Assembly (NCBI RefSeq): GCF_016744255.1
Contig: NZ_JADGES010000019.1
Coordinates: 1-41,507, forward strand
Direction of reading: 5' to 3'
DNA length: 41,507 nucleotides
Source of the DNA: Maribacter sp.
GTDB taxonomy: Bacteria > Bacteroidota > Bacteroidia > Flavobacteriales > Flavobacteriaceae
The notes beneath the pieces are model-generated. The model saw only the letters and a program-made list of their open reading frames with translations. It had not been told where the DNA came from and did no database searches. A program made the translations under genes and the position numbers. This document shows, piece after piece, positions 15,989 to 25,113 of this stretch (position 1 is its first letter; each line of letters starts with the position of its first letter).

Positions 15989-16543
15989 TTAGACCCATTT
16001 AATATTACAACCAATACTTGGTTTTTGTTTAGGAGAAATAGGTTTTTCTTCTAATAAATTATTCATAGCATTTCTTAAGTCTATTCCCGTTACGGGAATT
16101 TTATTCCCTGGTCTAGAGTCATCTATTTGCCCTCGGTATACTAGTTTTAATTCCCGATTAAAAAGGTAAATATCTGGAGTGCAAGCTGCATTATAAGCTT
16201 TGGCTATTTTTTGAGTTTCATCATATAAATAAGGAAAAGAGTAATTCTCCGTTGCCGCAAGTTTTTTCATTAAATGTGGCGCATCTTGCGGGTATTTAAC
16301 AGCATCATTGCTAGAGATAGCAATAAATTGAATTCCTTTTTTTTGATATTCCTTTGCCATCTTTACAATTTCTGAATTTATATGAATAACAAAAGGACAA
16401 TGGTTGCAAATGAATAATATTACAGTACCTTCTTTACCCTTGCAATGAGAAAGGTTTTCTGTCTTATCAGAAATAGTGTTTAGTAAATTAAAATCTGGAG
16501 CTTCTGTGCCTAATGGCAGCATGTTACTTGGAGTATTAGCCAT
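15989..16543 (-). CDS. Thioredoxin-fold protein (AhpC/TSA-like, CxxC)
   Basis: A 184-residue cytoplasmic thioredoxin-like protein. After an N-terminal GTEAPDFNLLNT (AhpC/TSA entry), the redox motif ICNHCPFVIHI gives a CNHC pair near residues 46-49. Later features are AISSNDAVKYPQD, a cis-proline region ACTPDIYLFN and GQIDDSRPGN. These match the uncharacterised family of thioredoxin-like proteins with CNHCP motifs, probably thiol-disulphide reductases or peroxidases. It converges on the DinB-like gene with 22 bases between stops. No strong promoter was recognised. The exact substrate is unknown. Confidence 0.82.
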   Translation of the reverse strand: MANTPSNMLPLGTEAPDFNLLNTISDKTENLSHCKGKEGTVILFICNHCPFVIHINSEIVKMAKEYQKKGIQFIAISSNDAVKYPQDAPHLMKKLAATENYSFPYLYDETQKIAKAYNAACTPDIYLFNRELKLVYRGQIDDSRPGNKIPVTGIDLRNAMNNLLEEKPISPKQKPSIGCNIKWV

Positions 16544-16736
16544 TTTGTCAAGGGAATAATGAGAGGATAAAGTTAAAAGTATTTTAATAATTTTTTGCTA
16601 TATAATCTAGCAATTTTTAAATTCAAAAGATATTTACTATTCTTGGGTTATTATTAAATTAAGAATAATGTAATTATATATTGAATAGTGTTTTAGTGTA
16701 TGAATAGAAGTTTGTTTAATGAAATTACTTAAAAAA

Positions 16737-17075
16737 ATGAAAGATTTAATTAGTTGGGAGGATTTTTCTAAAATAGATATGCGTGTAGGCACTGTTGTAA
16801 AGGTGGATGATTTTCCAGAAGCTAGAAATCCTTCTTATAAATTAGAAGTAAATTTTGGAGGAGAAATTGGTATTAGAAAAACATCGGCTCAAATAACAAA
16901 AAAATATGGTAAAGAGGATTTATTAGGGTTGCAAGTTACAGCTGTGGTTAATTTTCCAAAGAAACAAATTGCAAATTTTATGAGTGAATGCCTTATCTTG
17001 GGGGCAGTAGAAGGGGAAGATGTTATTCTTTTACAGCCAACAAATATAGTAGCTAACGGACTTAAAATCTCATAA
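16737..17075 (+). CDS. csaA: CsaA-like tRNA-binding domain protein
   Basis: A 112-residue OB-fold protein of the tRNA-binding (EMAP/Trbp111-like) family. It shows SWEDFSKIDMRVGTVVKV at the N-terminus, the KTSAQIT strand, and the C-terminal FMSECLILGA. Bacillus CsaA is described as an export-related chaperone and tRNA-like binder. The role in flavobacteria is not established. An ATG at 16719 would add MKLLKK, while MKDLISWEDF matches the family start better, so 16737 is preferred. The SBF transporter begins five bases downstream, in an operon. Confidence 0.8.
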   Translation: MKDLISWEDFSKIDMRVGTVVKVDDFPEARNPSYKLEVNFGGEIGIRKTSAQITKKYGKEDLLGLQVTAVVNFPKKQIANFMSECLILGAVEGEDVILLQPTNIVANGLKIS

Positions 17076-17080
17076 TTTTT

Positions 17081-18001
17081 TTGATAAACCCTACGATAGA
17101 TACCGTACATATAAATTTTGATTCGCAAGCTCTTTGGGCTATGAATTGTGCTTTGGCTCTAATAATGTTTGGTATAGCCTTAGAAATTTCAATATCCGAT
17201 TTTAGGCAACTCTTTAAGAAGCCTAAACCTATTTTAGTAGGGGTTTTTAGTCAATTTATTGTTTTACCAGCCATAACTTTTTTACTCATATATATTACGA
17301 AGCCAATACCAAGTATAGCTTTAGGTATGTTTATGGTGGCAGCATGCCCAGGAGGTAATGTGTCTAACTTTATTACCCATTTAGCTAAAGGGAATTCTGC
17401 ATTATCGGTTAGTTTAACAGCAATAGCAACGCTACTAGCGATAGTAATGACACCTTTAAATTTACAATTTTGGGGTACTTTGTATGAGCCAACTTCTATT
17501 ATTTTAGAAGAGGTTGCGATTTCTCCTTTAGAGATGATAAAACTAGTATCTCTATTACTAGGTGTGCCATTAATTCTAGGAATGTGGGTAAATAAAATGT
17601 GGCCTACTATTGCTTTGAAAATGGCTAAAATTCTAAAAGTAGTTTCCTTGTTATTTTTTATTGCCTTAATTTTTATTGCTTTATCTAATAATAGAGACAT
17701 TTTTGTGGAGTACATTTTCTATGTATTTTGGATTGTTATTTTGCATAATTTATTCGCATTCATTACTGGTTTTTCCTTGGCACGTATTTTTGGTTTAAGT
17801 ACAGCAAACACAAAATCTATTACTATAGAAACGGGTATTCAGAATTCTGGTTTAGGGTTATTATTGATTTTTACCTTTTTTGATGGATTAGGAGGTATGG
17901 CTTTACTAGCGGCATTTTGGGGTGTTTGGCATTTGGTGTCTGGATTAATATTAGCTGGTTTTTGGAGTAAAAAAACTATAAAAAAAGAGGAGCTCATTTG
18001 A
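17081..18001 (+). CDS. Bile acid:sodium symporter (BASS/SBF) family protein
   Basis: A 306-residue integral membrane protein of about ten helices, cytoplasmic membrane. The family signatures are FGIALEISISDFRQLFKKPK, VAACPGGNVSNFITHLAKGN near residue 87 and ITIETGIQNSGLGLLL near residue 246, which contribute Na+ and substrate sites in known members. Substrates in bacteria include bile acids, pantoate and other organic anions, and cannot be predicted here. The start is TTG, five bases after csaA. The next ATG (MNCALAL) would remove 19 residues. It ends overlapping the TTG start of the acyltransferase (TTGA). Confidence 0.85.
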   Translation: MINPTIDTVHINFDSQALWAMNCALALIMFGIALEISISDFRQLFKKPKPILVGVFSQFIVLPAITFLLIYITKPIPSIALGMFMVAACPGGNVSNFITHLAKGNSALSVSLTAIATLLAIVMTPLNLQFWGTLYEPTSIILEEVAISPLEMIKLVSLLLGVPLILGMWVNKMWPTIALKMAKILKVVSLLFFIALIFIALSNNRDIFVEYIFYVFWIVILHNLFAFITGFSLARIFGLSTANTKSITIETGIQNSGLGLLLIFTFFDGLGGMALLAAFWGVWHLVSGLILAGFWSKKTIKKEELI

Positions 18002-19041
18002 AAGAGATAGGATATAATTTTTTTAGGTTTTGCATAAAAATGGGTCTTCATCTGTTTCTAAAGAAAAGTAAGATTTATGGGTTAGAGAATATACCTAAAA
18101 ATAAACCAGTGTTGTTTTTGCCTAACCATCAAAACGCACTTGTAGATGCCTTGTTGATTGGAACAAATTGTACTAGAAAACCCTATTTTTTAACTCGTTC
18201 AGATGTGTTTGTAAATCCTATTTTAAAAAGATTATTTTATTCTTTTAAAATGATTCCTGTGTATCGAATGCGAGATGGTAGGGATTCTCTAAAGAATAAT
18301 GAAGCTGTTTTTAATACGTGTGCAAATTTGTTGTGTACCAATGAAGCTGTACTTATGTTCCCAGAGGCAAACCATAGCCTTGTGCGTAGAGTAAGACCTC
18401 TAAGTAAGGGCTTTACAAGAGTTTTGTTTGCGGCATTAGAAAAAAAACCAAAGCTAGATATATATATTGTGCCCGTTGGAGTCAATTATAAAGAGGCAAT
18501 TCATTTTCCAGATAAAGCAGCTATTTATTATGGAAAACCTATCCAGTTAAAAGACTGGTATAATAAGGAGGACTTACCGAGTTCAATTTCTAAAATAAAA
18601 AATACGGTTTCTGTACGTCTTAAATTGTTAACAATACATATAGATGAAGAGGAAGATTATGAGCACATCATTTCTAAATTAGAAACAGAAAAAATAAATT
18701 TTTTAAATCCCGATGAGGCAAATCAAAGGGTGGGTGCATTACTACAAGAGAAAAGTTTGGATGTAGAAAAAAAGTATAAAAAAAATTCTTTAAATCTACT
18801 GAGAGGGTTGTTTAATTTATTAAATCTACCTGTAATTATATTGTGGAAAAAGTTAATAAAACCTAAAGTGCCTGAAGCGGAATTTATAGGAACGTTTAGG
18901 TTTGTTTTTGGGTTGCTTATTTACCCACTGTATTATGGTTTGTTGCTCTTTTTTATAGGTTTTTTTGGGGATTGGTACAGTGCCTTAGCCTTAGTGGGTA
19001 TTATTTTTATGTATAACTATATATATGTAAAACTGGGATAG
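17998..19041 (+). CDS. PlsC-type lysophospholipid acyltransferase with C-terminal membrane domain
   Basis: A 347-residue glycerolipid acyltransferase. The catalytic NHxxxxD motif is PNHQNALVDALL (near residue 42), the acceptor-binding motif is MFPEANHS (near 120), and PVGVNY is the conserved third block. The C-terminal 60 residues form two or three hydrophobic helices (LVFGLLIYPLYYGLLLFFIG region) not found in minimal PlsC. The start is TTG overlapping the upstream TGA. GAGGAG at 17987-17992 just upstream is one of the few Shine-Dalgarno-like sites in the window. The acyl acceptor (lysophosphatidate or an aminolipid precursor) is uncertain. It is the last gene of the csaA operon. Confidence 0.83.
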   Translation: MKEIGYNFFRFCIKMGLHLFLKKSKIYGLENIPKNKPVLFLPNHQNALVDALLIGTNCTRKPYFLTRSDVFVNPILKRLFYSFKMIPVYRMRDGRDSLKNNEAVFNTCANLLCTNEAVLMFPEANHSLVRRVRPLSKGFTRVLFAALEKKPKLDIYIVPVGVNYKEAIHFPDKAAIYYGKPIQLKDWYNKEDLPSSISKIKNTVSVRLKLLTIHIDEEEDYEHIISKLETEKINFLNPDEANQRVGALLQEKSLDVEKKYKKNSLNLLRGLFNLLNLPVIILWKKLIKPKVPEAEFIGTFRFVFGLLIYPLYYGLLLFFIGFFGDWYSALALVGIIFMYNYIYVKLG

Positions 19042-19045
19042 TACA

Positions 19046-19103
19046 AAATAAAAAAATCCCTCTTTAAGATTATCGATAATCTTAAAGAGGGATTTTTTTA
19101 TTT
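19046..19103. terminator. 58-bp perfect palindrome, bidirectional terminator
   Basis: The sequence is perfectly self-complementary from 19046 to 19103 around a central TATCGATA (19071-19078), with no separate loop. A- and T-tracts lie at the ends. It sits between the converging acyltransferase and M14 peptidase genes. Confidence 0.92.
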
Positions 19104-19112
19104 AGAAAATGG

Positions 19113-21644
19113 CTACATTATTTGACCAAAGAAAATAGCATTCATTAATAACTTATTGGTACCATACCAAAAGGCTCTAAAATTGGTATTGTCTGTAAAA
19201 ACAATAACACGTCCTTTTCCTAATCTTTTTACTTGGAAAGGAGCGGAGTCTTTAACTAATTCTAATTTTTCTTTAGAAATATAACCGCTTAATAAAGGGG
19301 TGTTGGTATATAGTATTGGGTTATTGTAACTTTCCTTATCTGGTTTAATAAAGGTATTTGTGTTTCTAAACATGGCTAGTTGCTTGTTTTTATAGCCAAA
19401 ATTTATGGGATGAGAGCGGTCTAAATTGGTTTGGAAAATGGCTCCACCGGTTACTTGAGCTCCAAAAAAATCGCCTTTTTGATTAAAAGTAATATTTTTA
19501 GCAACTAGAGTATCACTTTTAAAGTTAAGTTTAATGATTTCATTTTTATTTAACCATTTTGCAACATCTCTGTAGCCAATTAATGTACCTCCATCTTTGA
19601 CCCATTCTTTTAGCTTGTCTGCATATTTTTTATTTATTGGGTTTATTCCCCAAGAGCTCATGCTAGGTAAAATAATATCCGTATAACCACTAAGGTCTAC
19701 CGAAGAAAAATATTCGGTATCTATTTTGGTAATAGGTATATTATAACGAGTGTCGAACAAATGCCAAATTTCACCAGCATCATAAGAACGGATACCGTTC
19801 CCTACAAGGATTGCCACTTTTTGTTTTTTAATAGGGTCAAAATCATTGCTGCCAAGGTCAATTCCTTTGGTAAGTCCAGTTTTAACACCCGTAATTGTTA
19901 CATAGCTATTTGCTGCTACTTTTTGTAAAAAAGCATGTAAGGCGTTAGGATTTAGAGTTTGGTTCTGTACAGGAACCATTATTGTTCCGTAGTCATATGT
20001 TTTTCCTTCTACGGTAAAAGGGGATTTAGCAACTTTAGCTCTTATTCCTTTTTCTGTTATTTGATGTAATGCTTTGGGAGTATAATATTCATTCCATTCA
20101 AATAAATAGGCATAGTTACTTTTGTTGCTAACAGTACCGTTTAAAGGATTTAGTTTGGTTACTTCTGTTCCTGCATTAGATAGTGTATTTATTTCGGCAT
20201 AGTCTACATTAAAAGCTAAAGGAAAAGTCCAAGCAGAAATATCGTAGAACAAGCTATCGCTAAATGTGGTTCGCTTCTCAAACATGGCTTTAATAAGCTT
20301 ATTGTTTTTTTGATTCATCGGTACCACGTAGCTATTCCCTTGCTTGTAAGATTTACCGTTAATAGTAACGTCCTTTTTTAGTTGGTGAAATTTAATTTTT
20401 TGGCGTTGCAGTATTTCTGCTAAATGCCAAGTTTTTGCAGCATCCTTAGAGTCTCCAAAAACAATAGCTTTTGTTTTACTCTTTAAAGCATCAGTACGAG
20501 TGTTTTTGTAGAAAGTCTTTTGGTAATTTAGGATTTTAACGCGCATATTTTTAGCAGCTTCAATAGTGGAGCATGCAGTTGTAAATTGGTTGCGAATTGT
20601 AAAAGGGAAGGTTAGTATGCCATTTTCGCTACTCTGGGCGTGCCCTCTAGAGCTACCTTGTTCAAACAAAATGCCTATTCCGCCATTTGCATCTGGGAAG
20701 GTAGAACCTTTGCCATAGTAATAATCATCGTAATTTTCCTCGGAATAATATAGAGAACCTATTTTGTCTAGTGCTTTGGCGTGATAGGTACCAATTTCGG
20801 CAGTTAATTCTTGATTTAATTTTGGTGTTAATGGGTGAACTCTTGTAGGTTCTCCTGGCTGAAAAAAGAAAGTAGAGTTGGTACCCATTTCGTGGTGATC
20901 CGTAAGAATATTTGGTAACCATTGGTGAAAACTCTCTATACGTGCTCTGCTCTCTGGTAGTTGTACCGGAAGCCAGTCTCTGTTCATGTCGAACCAATAA
21001 TGATTGGTTCGGCCCCCAGGCCATACTTCTCGAAACTCTCGGTCGTTATTATCTGTTATTACATTTCGACTTTTATTTGTGTTTGCCCAATAAGCAAAAC
21101 GTTGTAAGCCATCAGGATTATAAGAAGGATCCATTAGAATTACCAAATTGTTTAATAATTCATCAATTTCTGGACCTTCTGCTGCTGCTAAATAATAGGC
21201 ATAAGCCAAACCTGCATTGGAACCACTAGGTTCATTACCATGAATAGAAAAACCTTGGTAAACCACTAAGGGCATATTTTCGGTAGATGTCTTGTCGGAA
21301 CCTGCTTCTGTTAAAGCAATATGCTCTTGTTGTATTTTTTCTAAACTCTGATGATTTTTGGGAGAAGTAATGGTTAATAGAAGAATTGGTCGCCCTTCAA
21401 AAGTAGAGCCTCTATTTTCTATACTGATACGGTTACTCGCTTTTGCCAAGGTTTGCATGTAAAATACAAGCTTATCATGGGTAACGTGCCATTCTCCAAC
21501 TTCATGTCCAATAACCTCTTTTGGGGTGGGAATGTTTTTGTTATAGCTTATTTCTTGTGGGAGATAATAACTTAGGTCTAGGGAATCTTGTGCGTAACTT
21601 GCAAAAGTTACTAGTAAGAATACTAAAATGTTGATTTTTTTCAT
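19113..21644 (-). CDS. Secreted M14 family zinc carboxypeptidase
   Basis: An 843-residue exported peptidase, signal peptide MKKINILVFLLVTFASYAQ. The M14 domain (about 55-360) carries the zinc ligands in SIHGNEPSGSN (HxxE) and the later DHHEMGTNS. It also has NPDGLQRFAYW and the catalytic-region glutamate in ILFEQGSSRG. The C-terminal 480 residues include a segment resembling a glutamine-amidotransferase-like fold (IILPSMSSWGINPINK, GGTLIGYRD), as in related large M14 proteins. It probably degrades peptides in the periplasm or outside the cell. It lies downstream of the PUR gene and ends next to the 58-bp palindrome. Confidence 0.88.
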   Translation of the reverse strand: MKKINILVFLLVTFASYAQDSLDLSYYLPQEISYNKNIPTPKEVIGHEVGEWHVTHDKLVFYMQTLAKASNRISIENRGSTFEGRPILLLTITSPKNHQSLEKIQQEHIALTEAGSDKTSTENMPLVVYQGFSIHGNEPSGSNAGLAYAYYLAAAEGPEIDELLNNLVILMDPSYNPDGLQRFAYWANTNKSRNVITDNNDREFREVWPGGRTNHYWFDMNRDWLPVQLPESRARIESFHQWLPNILTDHHEMGTNSTFFFQPGEPTRVHPLTPKLNQELTAEIGTYHAKALDKIGSLYYSEENYDDYYYGKGSTFPDANGGIGILFEQGSSRGHAQSSENGILTFPFTIRNQFTTACSTIEAAKNMRVKILNYQKTFYKNTRTDALKSKTKAIVFGDSKDAAKTWHLAEILQRQKIKFHQLKKDVTINGKSYKQGNSYVVPMNQKNNKLIKAMFEKRTTFSDSLFYDISAWTFPLAFNVDYAEINTLSNAGTEVTKLNPLNGTVSNKSNYAYLFEWNEYYTPKALHQITEKGIRAKVAKSPFTVEGKTYDYGTIMVPVQNQTLNPNALHAFLQKVAANSYVTITGVKTGLTKGIDLGSNDFDPIKKQKVAILVGNGIRSYDAGEIWHLFDTRYNIPITKIDTEYFSSVDLSGYTDIILPSMSSWGINPINKKYADKLKEWVKDGGTLIGYRDVAKWLNKNEIIKLNFKSDTLVAKNITFNQKGDFFGAQVTGGAIFQTNLDRSHPINFGYKNKQLAMFRNTNTFIKPDKESYNNPILYTNTPLLSGYISKEKLELVKDSAPFQVKRLGKGRVIVFTDNTNFRAFWYGTNKLLMNAIFFGQIM

Positions 21645-21679
21645 TTGTGTTTTTTCAATTAGTCATCTATAAAAATAAA

Positions 21680-21709
21680 AAACGGCTCTTTGATATCAAA
21701 GAGCCGTTT
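21680..21709 (-). terminator. 30-bp perfect palindrome, terminator of the PUR gene
   Basis: The sequence is self-complementary from 21680 to 21709 around GATATC. A T-rich tract follows on the minus strand. It separates the PUR gene from the downstream M14 gene. Confidence 0.85.
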
Positions 21710-21734
21710 CATTTATTGTCGAGATATTTTTTGT

Positions 21735-22109
21735 TTAAATATCATCAAAACTTACGTCTGTAAAATTTTCAGGAGAAGTAGGCTCTTGAATGCTACTTAC
21801 TTCCTCTTCTTTTTTAAAGTCTTTCTGGTGTCTTTCAGAGATAACTTCCAATCCTTTTTCGTTTATAATGAAGTCCATCATTTCTTCTACATTTTCTTTA
21901 AAAGCAGTAAAATCTTCTTTGTATAAGTAGATTTTGTGCTTTTTGTAATGAAAAGTTCCATCATCATGAGTAAATTTTTTACTCTCGGTAATAGTTAAAT
22001 AGTAATCTCCTGCTTTGGTGCTTCTAACATCAAAAAAATAAGTTCTTCGTCCAGCTCTTAATACTTTGGAGTGTATTTCTTCCTGATCCATTAAATCTCT
22101 ATCCGCCAT
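21735..22109 (-). CDS. PUR family (DUF3276) nucleic-acid-binding protein
   Basis: A 124-residue protein with one PUR repeat, related to eukaryotic Pur-alpha and found across Bacteroidota and spirochaetes. Residues 10-90 hold the beta-beta-beta-beta-alpha unit (SKVLRAGRRTYFFDVRSTKA, DYYLTITESKKF, KHKIYLYKEDFTAF). The last 35 residues are acidic and probably disordered. Pur proteins bind GGN-rich single-stranded DNA or RNA as dimers, and the biological role in Bacteroidota is unsettled. It is followed by its own terminator and preceded by the exporter gene 81 bases away. Confidence 0.88.
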   Translation of the reverse strand: MADRDLMDQEEIHSKVLRAGRRTYFFDVRSTKAGDYYLTITESKKFTHDDGTFHYKKHKIYLYKEDFTAFKENVEEMMDFIINEKGLEVISERHQKDFKKEEEVSSIQEPTSPENFTDVSFDDI

Positions 22110-22190
22110 TTGGTCTAGTGTCTAAATTATTTTAATAAGATAATTATTCTATAAAAATGAAAAAAAAAAGCGAAGCTAACAACTTATTTT

Positions 22191-23948
22191 TTAACTTTTT
22201 TTCTCTGAAAGTTGATTGCTGTATAGTTCTTTATAGTAACCTTCGGTGCTATTTAGCTTTTCATGAGTACCTTCTTGAATAAGTTGTCCGTCTTCTAAAA
22301 CTAAGATTTTAGAAGCATTTTTTGCAGAGGATACTCTATGACTTACTATAAGAGTGGTTTTGTTTTGCGATGCTTTTTTAAGATTGTTCAATATTTCTTC
22401 TTCCGTCTCTGTGTCTACAGCAGATAAGCAATCATCAAATAGATAGATACTTGGTTTTTTAAGTAACGCTCTAGCTATAGAAACTCTTTGTTTTTGTCCA
22501 CCACTTAATGTAATTCCTCTTTCGCCTAATATTGTTTCATAGCCATTGGTAAAGTCAATAATATTTTTGTGTACAACGGCATTTTTAGCAACAGTAATTA
22601 CGTCTTCATCTGTGGCTTGGTCTTCCCCAAATTTAATGTTGTTTTTAATGGTGTCTGAAAAAAGAAAGGCATCCTGCGGAACTGCTCCAATATCTTTACG
22701 TAAGCTATTTAGGTTTAATTTTTTAATAGGTTTGTTGTCTACTAATATTTCTCCAGAAGAAACATCATATAGTCTTGCTATTAAATCTAAAATTGTAGAT
22801 TTCCCTGAGCCCGTTTTTCCTATAATAGCAACAGTTTCGCCATTTTCTATAGTGAAAGAGATGTTTTTTAAAGCCGTAATATTGGTGTCCTCATATGTAA
22901 AACTTACGTTTTTAAACTCGATTTTACCAAGTATAGGGGTTTGGGTTTCTACAGAGTTTTTAATAGAAGGTTTTTCTTCTAGAAACTCATTTATTCTTTT
23001 TTGCGATGCCTCTGCACGTTGAATAATAGAAGTTAGCCAACCAACAATGGCAACTGGCCAGGTAAGCATGTTTACATATAAAATAAATTCAGCTATTAAT
23101 CCTAAACTAATTTCCCCATTAATATATTGCTTGCCGCCTATATATATAACGAATAGATTACTTATACCTATAAGAAGGATCATAAGAGGAAAAAACCAAG
23201 CATTAACCTTGGCAAGATTCATGCTTTTTTCTTTTCCTTCGCCTGCAAGAACTTCCAAATCTGCATTGGTTTGTAGCTCCAGAGAATACGCTTTAATTAC
23301 AGAAACACCTGAGAATATTTCTTGTGTAAAAGTCGATAAGGTAGATAGATAGGTTTGTACAATAGTACTACGCTTATGAATAACCTTACTAATCTGATAT
23401 ATTAAAACAGATAATATAGGTAGCGGAATTAAAGTATACATTGCCAATGTAGGAGCTTTAATGAACATTAAAGGTATAAGGCAAGTAAAGAGAGTTAGGG
23501 TTTGTATTCCGTACATTATAGCTGGTCCACTATACATGCGTACTTGGTTTACATCTTCACTAATACGGTTCATTAAATCGCCCGTTCTGTTTTGTTTGTA
23601 AAAATTTAGACTTAATAATTGATAGTGATCAAAAATTTCATTTTTAAGATCAAACTCAATGTACCTAGATATATTAATAATAGTTTGTCTCATTAAAAAA
23701 GTAAAAAAACCAGAAAGTAATGCCGCCCCAATAATAATAAAAATGTACTCTAATAAAAGGGATTCTGCTTTTTCGGCATTAATTAAATTAGCTGTAAAAT
23801 CATCATAAGCAGATATAGATTTATTTACATAACTTGGTAAAACTAGTTGAAAAACTCTTGCAGCGATAGTAATGACAATACCTACCAAGAGTTTTTTTGA
23901 GTATTTCTTAAAATATTTATTTAAATGTTTTAATTCTTTCATTGGCAA
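22191..23948 (-). CDS. ABC exporter, fused membrane and ATPase domains
   Basis: A 585-residue half-transporter that should work as a homodimer. Six helices span about 20-310. The ATPase domain has Walker A GKTGSGKS (377-384), signature LSGGQKQR, Walker B IYLFDD and D-loop SAVDTETEE, all intact. It resembles the MsbA/MdlB group of lipid or drug exporters; the substrate is not predictable. The second methionine (23942) is an alternative start. The -7 box at 23987-23994 fits either. No partner half-transporter is adjacent. Confidence 0.9.
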   Translation of the reverse strand: MPMKELKHLNKYFKKYSKKLLVGIVITIAARVFQLVLPSYVNKSISAYDDFTANLINAEKAESLLLEYIFIIIGAALLSGFFTFLMRQTIINISRYIEFDLKNEIFDHYQLLSLNFYKQNRTGDLMNRISEDVNQVRMYSGPAIMYGIQTLTLFTCLIPLMFIKAPTLAMYTLIPLPILSVLIYQISKVIHKRSTIVQTYLSTLSTFTQEIFSGVSVIKAYSLELQTNADLEVLAGEGKEKSMNLAKVNAWFFPLMILLIGISNLFVIYIGGKQYINGEISLGLIAEFILYVNMLTWPVAIVGWLTSIIQRAEASQKRINEFLEEKPSIKNSVETQTPILGKIEFKNVSFTYEDTNITALKNISFTIENGETVAIIGKTGSGKSTILDLIARLYDVSSGEILVDNKPIKKLNLNSLRKDIGAVPQDAFLFSDTIKNNIKFGEDQATDEDVITVAKNAVVHKNIIDFTNGYETILGERGITLSGGQKQRVSIARALLKKPSIYLFDDCLSAVDTETEEEILNNLKKASQNKTTLIVSHRVSSAKNASKILVLEDGQLIQEGTHEKLNSTEGYYKELYSNQLSEKKS

Positions 23949-23986
23949 AAGGAACCGAGATATCTAGGTTTTGGTTTACAATCAGC

Positions 23987-24015
23987 CAAAGATAACTTTT
24001 TGCATTCTAAACAAA
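23987..24015 (-). promoter_or_regulatory. Promoter of the ABC exporter (minus strand)
   Basis: TATCTTTG on the minus strand (23987-23994) with TTTG at 24012-24015, 17 bases further upstream, approximates the Bacteroidota -7/-33 pair. Confidence 0.6.
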
Positions 24016-24073
24016 TGTTATAAAATACATAAGATAATTAGAAATGTTATGTCTGCAATTTAAAATAGATGCT

Positions 24074-24081
24074 TACTTTTA
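24074..24081 (+). promoter_or_regulatory. Probable -7 box TACTTTTA for nusB
   Basis: A one-mismatch TAnnTTTG match 42 bases before the nusB ATG. A 9-bp direct repeat AAATGTTAT (24013-24021, 24042-24050) lies upstream. Confidence 0.4.
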
Positions 24082-24123
24082 CACGCTCAAAGTTTAACCT
24101 ATTTATTATTAAGTTCTTTTAAC

Positions 24124-25071
24124 ATGCTTACACGAAGACATATTAGGGTAAAAGTAATGCAATGCATTTATGCCTTGATTCAATCTAAAGACGACTCTTT
24201 AGAAAAACAGAAAAAATTTCTAGACGTAAGTATAGAGGATATGTACAGTTTGTACCTATTACTTTTAAGCCTTTGGATAGAAATTCATCAGATGGCTGAA
24301 AATCAATTAAATCTTTCTTCCAAGAAATATTTAGCTAATGCCAGCGATAATTTACCGTTTAAAGAGAGATTTGTAGCGAACAAAGTGCTACAACAATTGG
24401 TTAATAATTCCCAGCTAAAAGAGGAATTAGAGCTTCGTAAATTAAATAATTGGTATTTAAATGAGGAATACGTAAAATTAATTTACAAAGATATTTTGGA
24501 GAGTGATATGTATTTAAAGTACATGCACACAAGTGAAAATTCTTATGAAAAAGATAAAGAATTAATACTAGGTTTATTTAAAGAGATTATTGCTCCAAAT
24601 GATAAAATTTACGATTATTTTGAAGATGATAAGCTTACTTGGGTAGATGATATCCCTATTGTAAACACCTATTTATTAAAACATTTTAAGAAAGTTAAAG
24701 AGAATTCTAACGAATCTTTTTTCTTGCCTAATTTGGTTAAAGATGATGAGGATATGCAGTATGCTCAAAAATTATTAACAAAAACTTTGTTGACCAATGA
24801 TGTTTTAGAAAAAGAGATAGAAGGTAAAACACCAAATTGGGATAAAGACCGTATTGCTGGGATAGATTCTATTTTGCTTAAAATGGCTATTTGCGAATTA
24901 TTAAACTTTCCTTCCATTCCAGAGAAAGTTACAATTAATGAATATCTAGAAATCGCAAAAGAATATTCTACACCAAAAAGTAGCATTTTTATTAATGGTA
25001 TTTTAGATAAACTTACAAAGGAGTATAAAGAAACAGGGAAACTTAATAAAATGGGTAGAGGTCTGTTATAA
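24124..25071 (+). CDS. nusB: NusB transcription antitermination factor, long form
   Basis: NusB with NusE binds boxA in rRNA leaders and prevents early termination. The first helix MLTRRHIRVKVMQCIYALIQ and the C-terminal part (DKDRIAGIDSILLKMAICEL, then VTINEYLEIAKEYSTPKSS) are classic NusB. The protein has 315 residues against about 140 in Escherichia coli. The extra length is a helical, charged middle region (about 60-215). I believe Bacteroidota NusB is generally long like this. It leads a cluster with the DUF1573 lipoprotein and yajC. Confidence 0.92.
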   Translation: MLTRRHIRVKVMQCIYALIQSKDDSLEKQKKFLDVSIEDMYSLYLLLLSLWIEIHQMAENQLNLSSKKYLANASDNLPFKERFVANKVLQQLVNNSQLKEELELRKLNNWYLNEEYVKLIYKDILESDMYLKYMHTSENSYEKDKELILGLFKEIIAPNDKIYDYFEDDKLTWVDDIPIVNTYLLKHFKKVKENSNESFFLPNLVKDDEDMQYAQKLLTKTLLTNDVLEKEIEGKTPNWDKDRIAGIDSILLKMAICELLNFPSIPEKVTINEYLEIAKEYSTPKSSIFINGILDKLTKEYKETGKLNKMGRGLL

Positions 25072-25081
25072 AATAATTTTC

Positions 25082-25089
25082 TAATTTTG
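25082..25089 (+). promoter_or_regulatory. -7 box TAATTTTG for the DUF1573 gene
   Basis: An exact TAnnTTTG match overlapping the upstream in-frame TTG at 25087 and lying 24 bases before the ATG at 25114. It supports the downstream start. Confidence 0.55.
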
Positions 25090-25113
25090 ACTCAAATAAA
25101 AAAAACAAAAACA

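Noticed and set aside
22546-23022. Plus-strand open frame inside the ABC exporter gene
   Set aside because: It mirrors the ATPase domain; the minus-strand motifs (Walker A, signature) are intact.
25087-25113. TTG start for the DUF1573 gene
   Set aside because: It would put nine residues ahead of a good lipoprotein signal and overlaps a -7 box.
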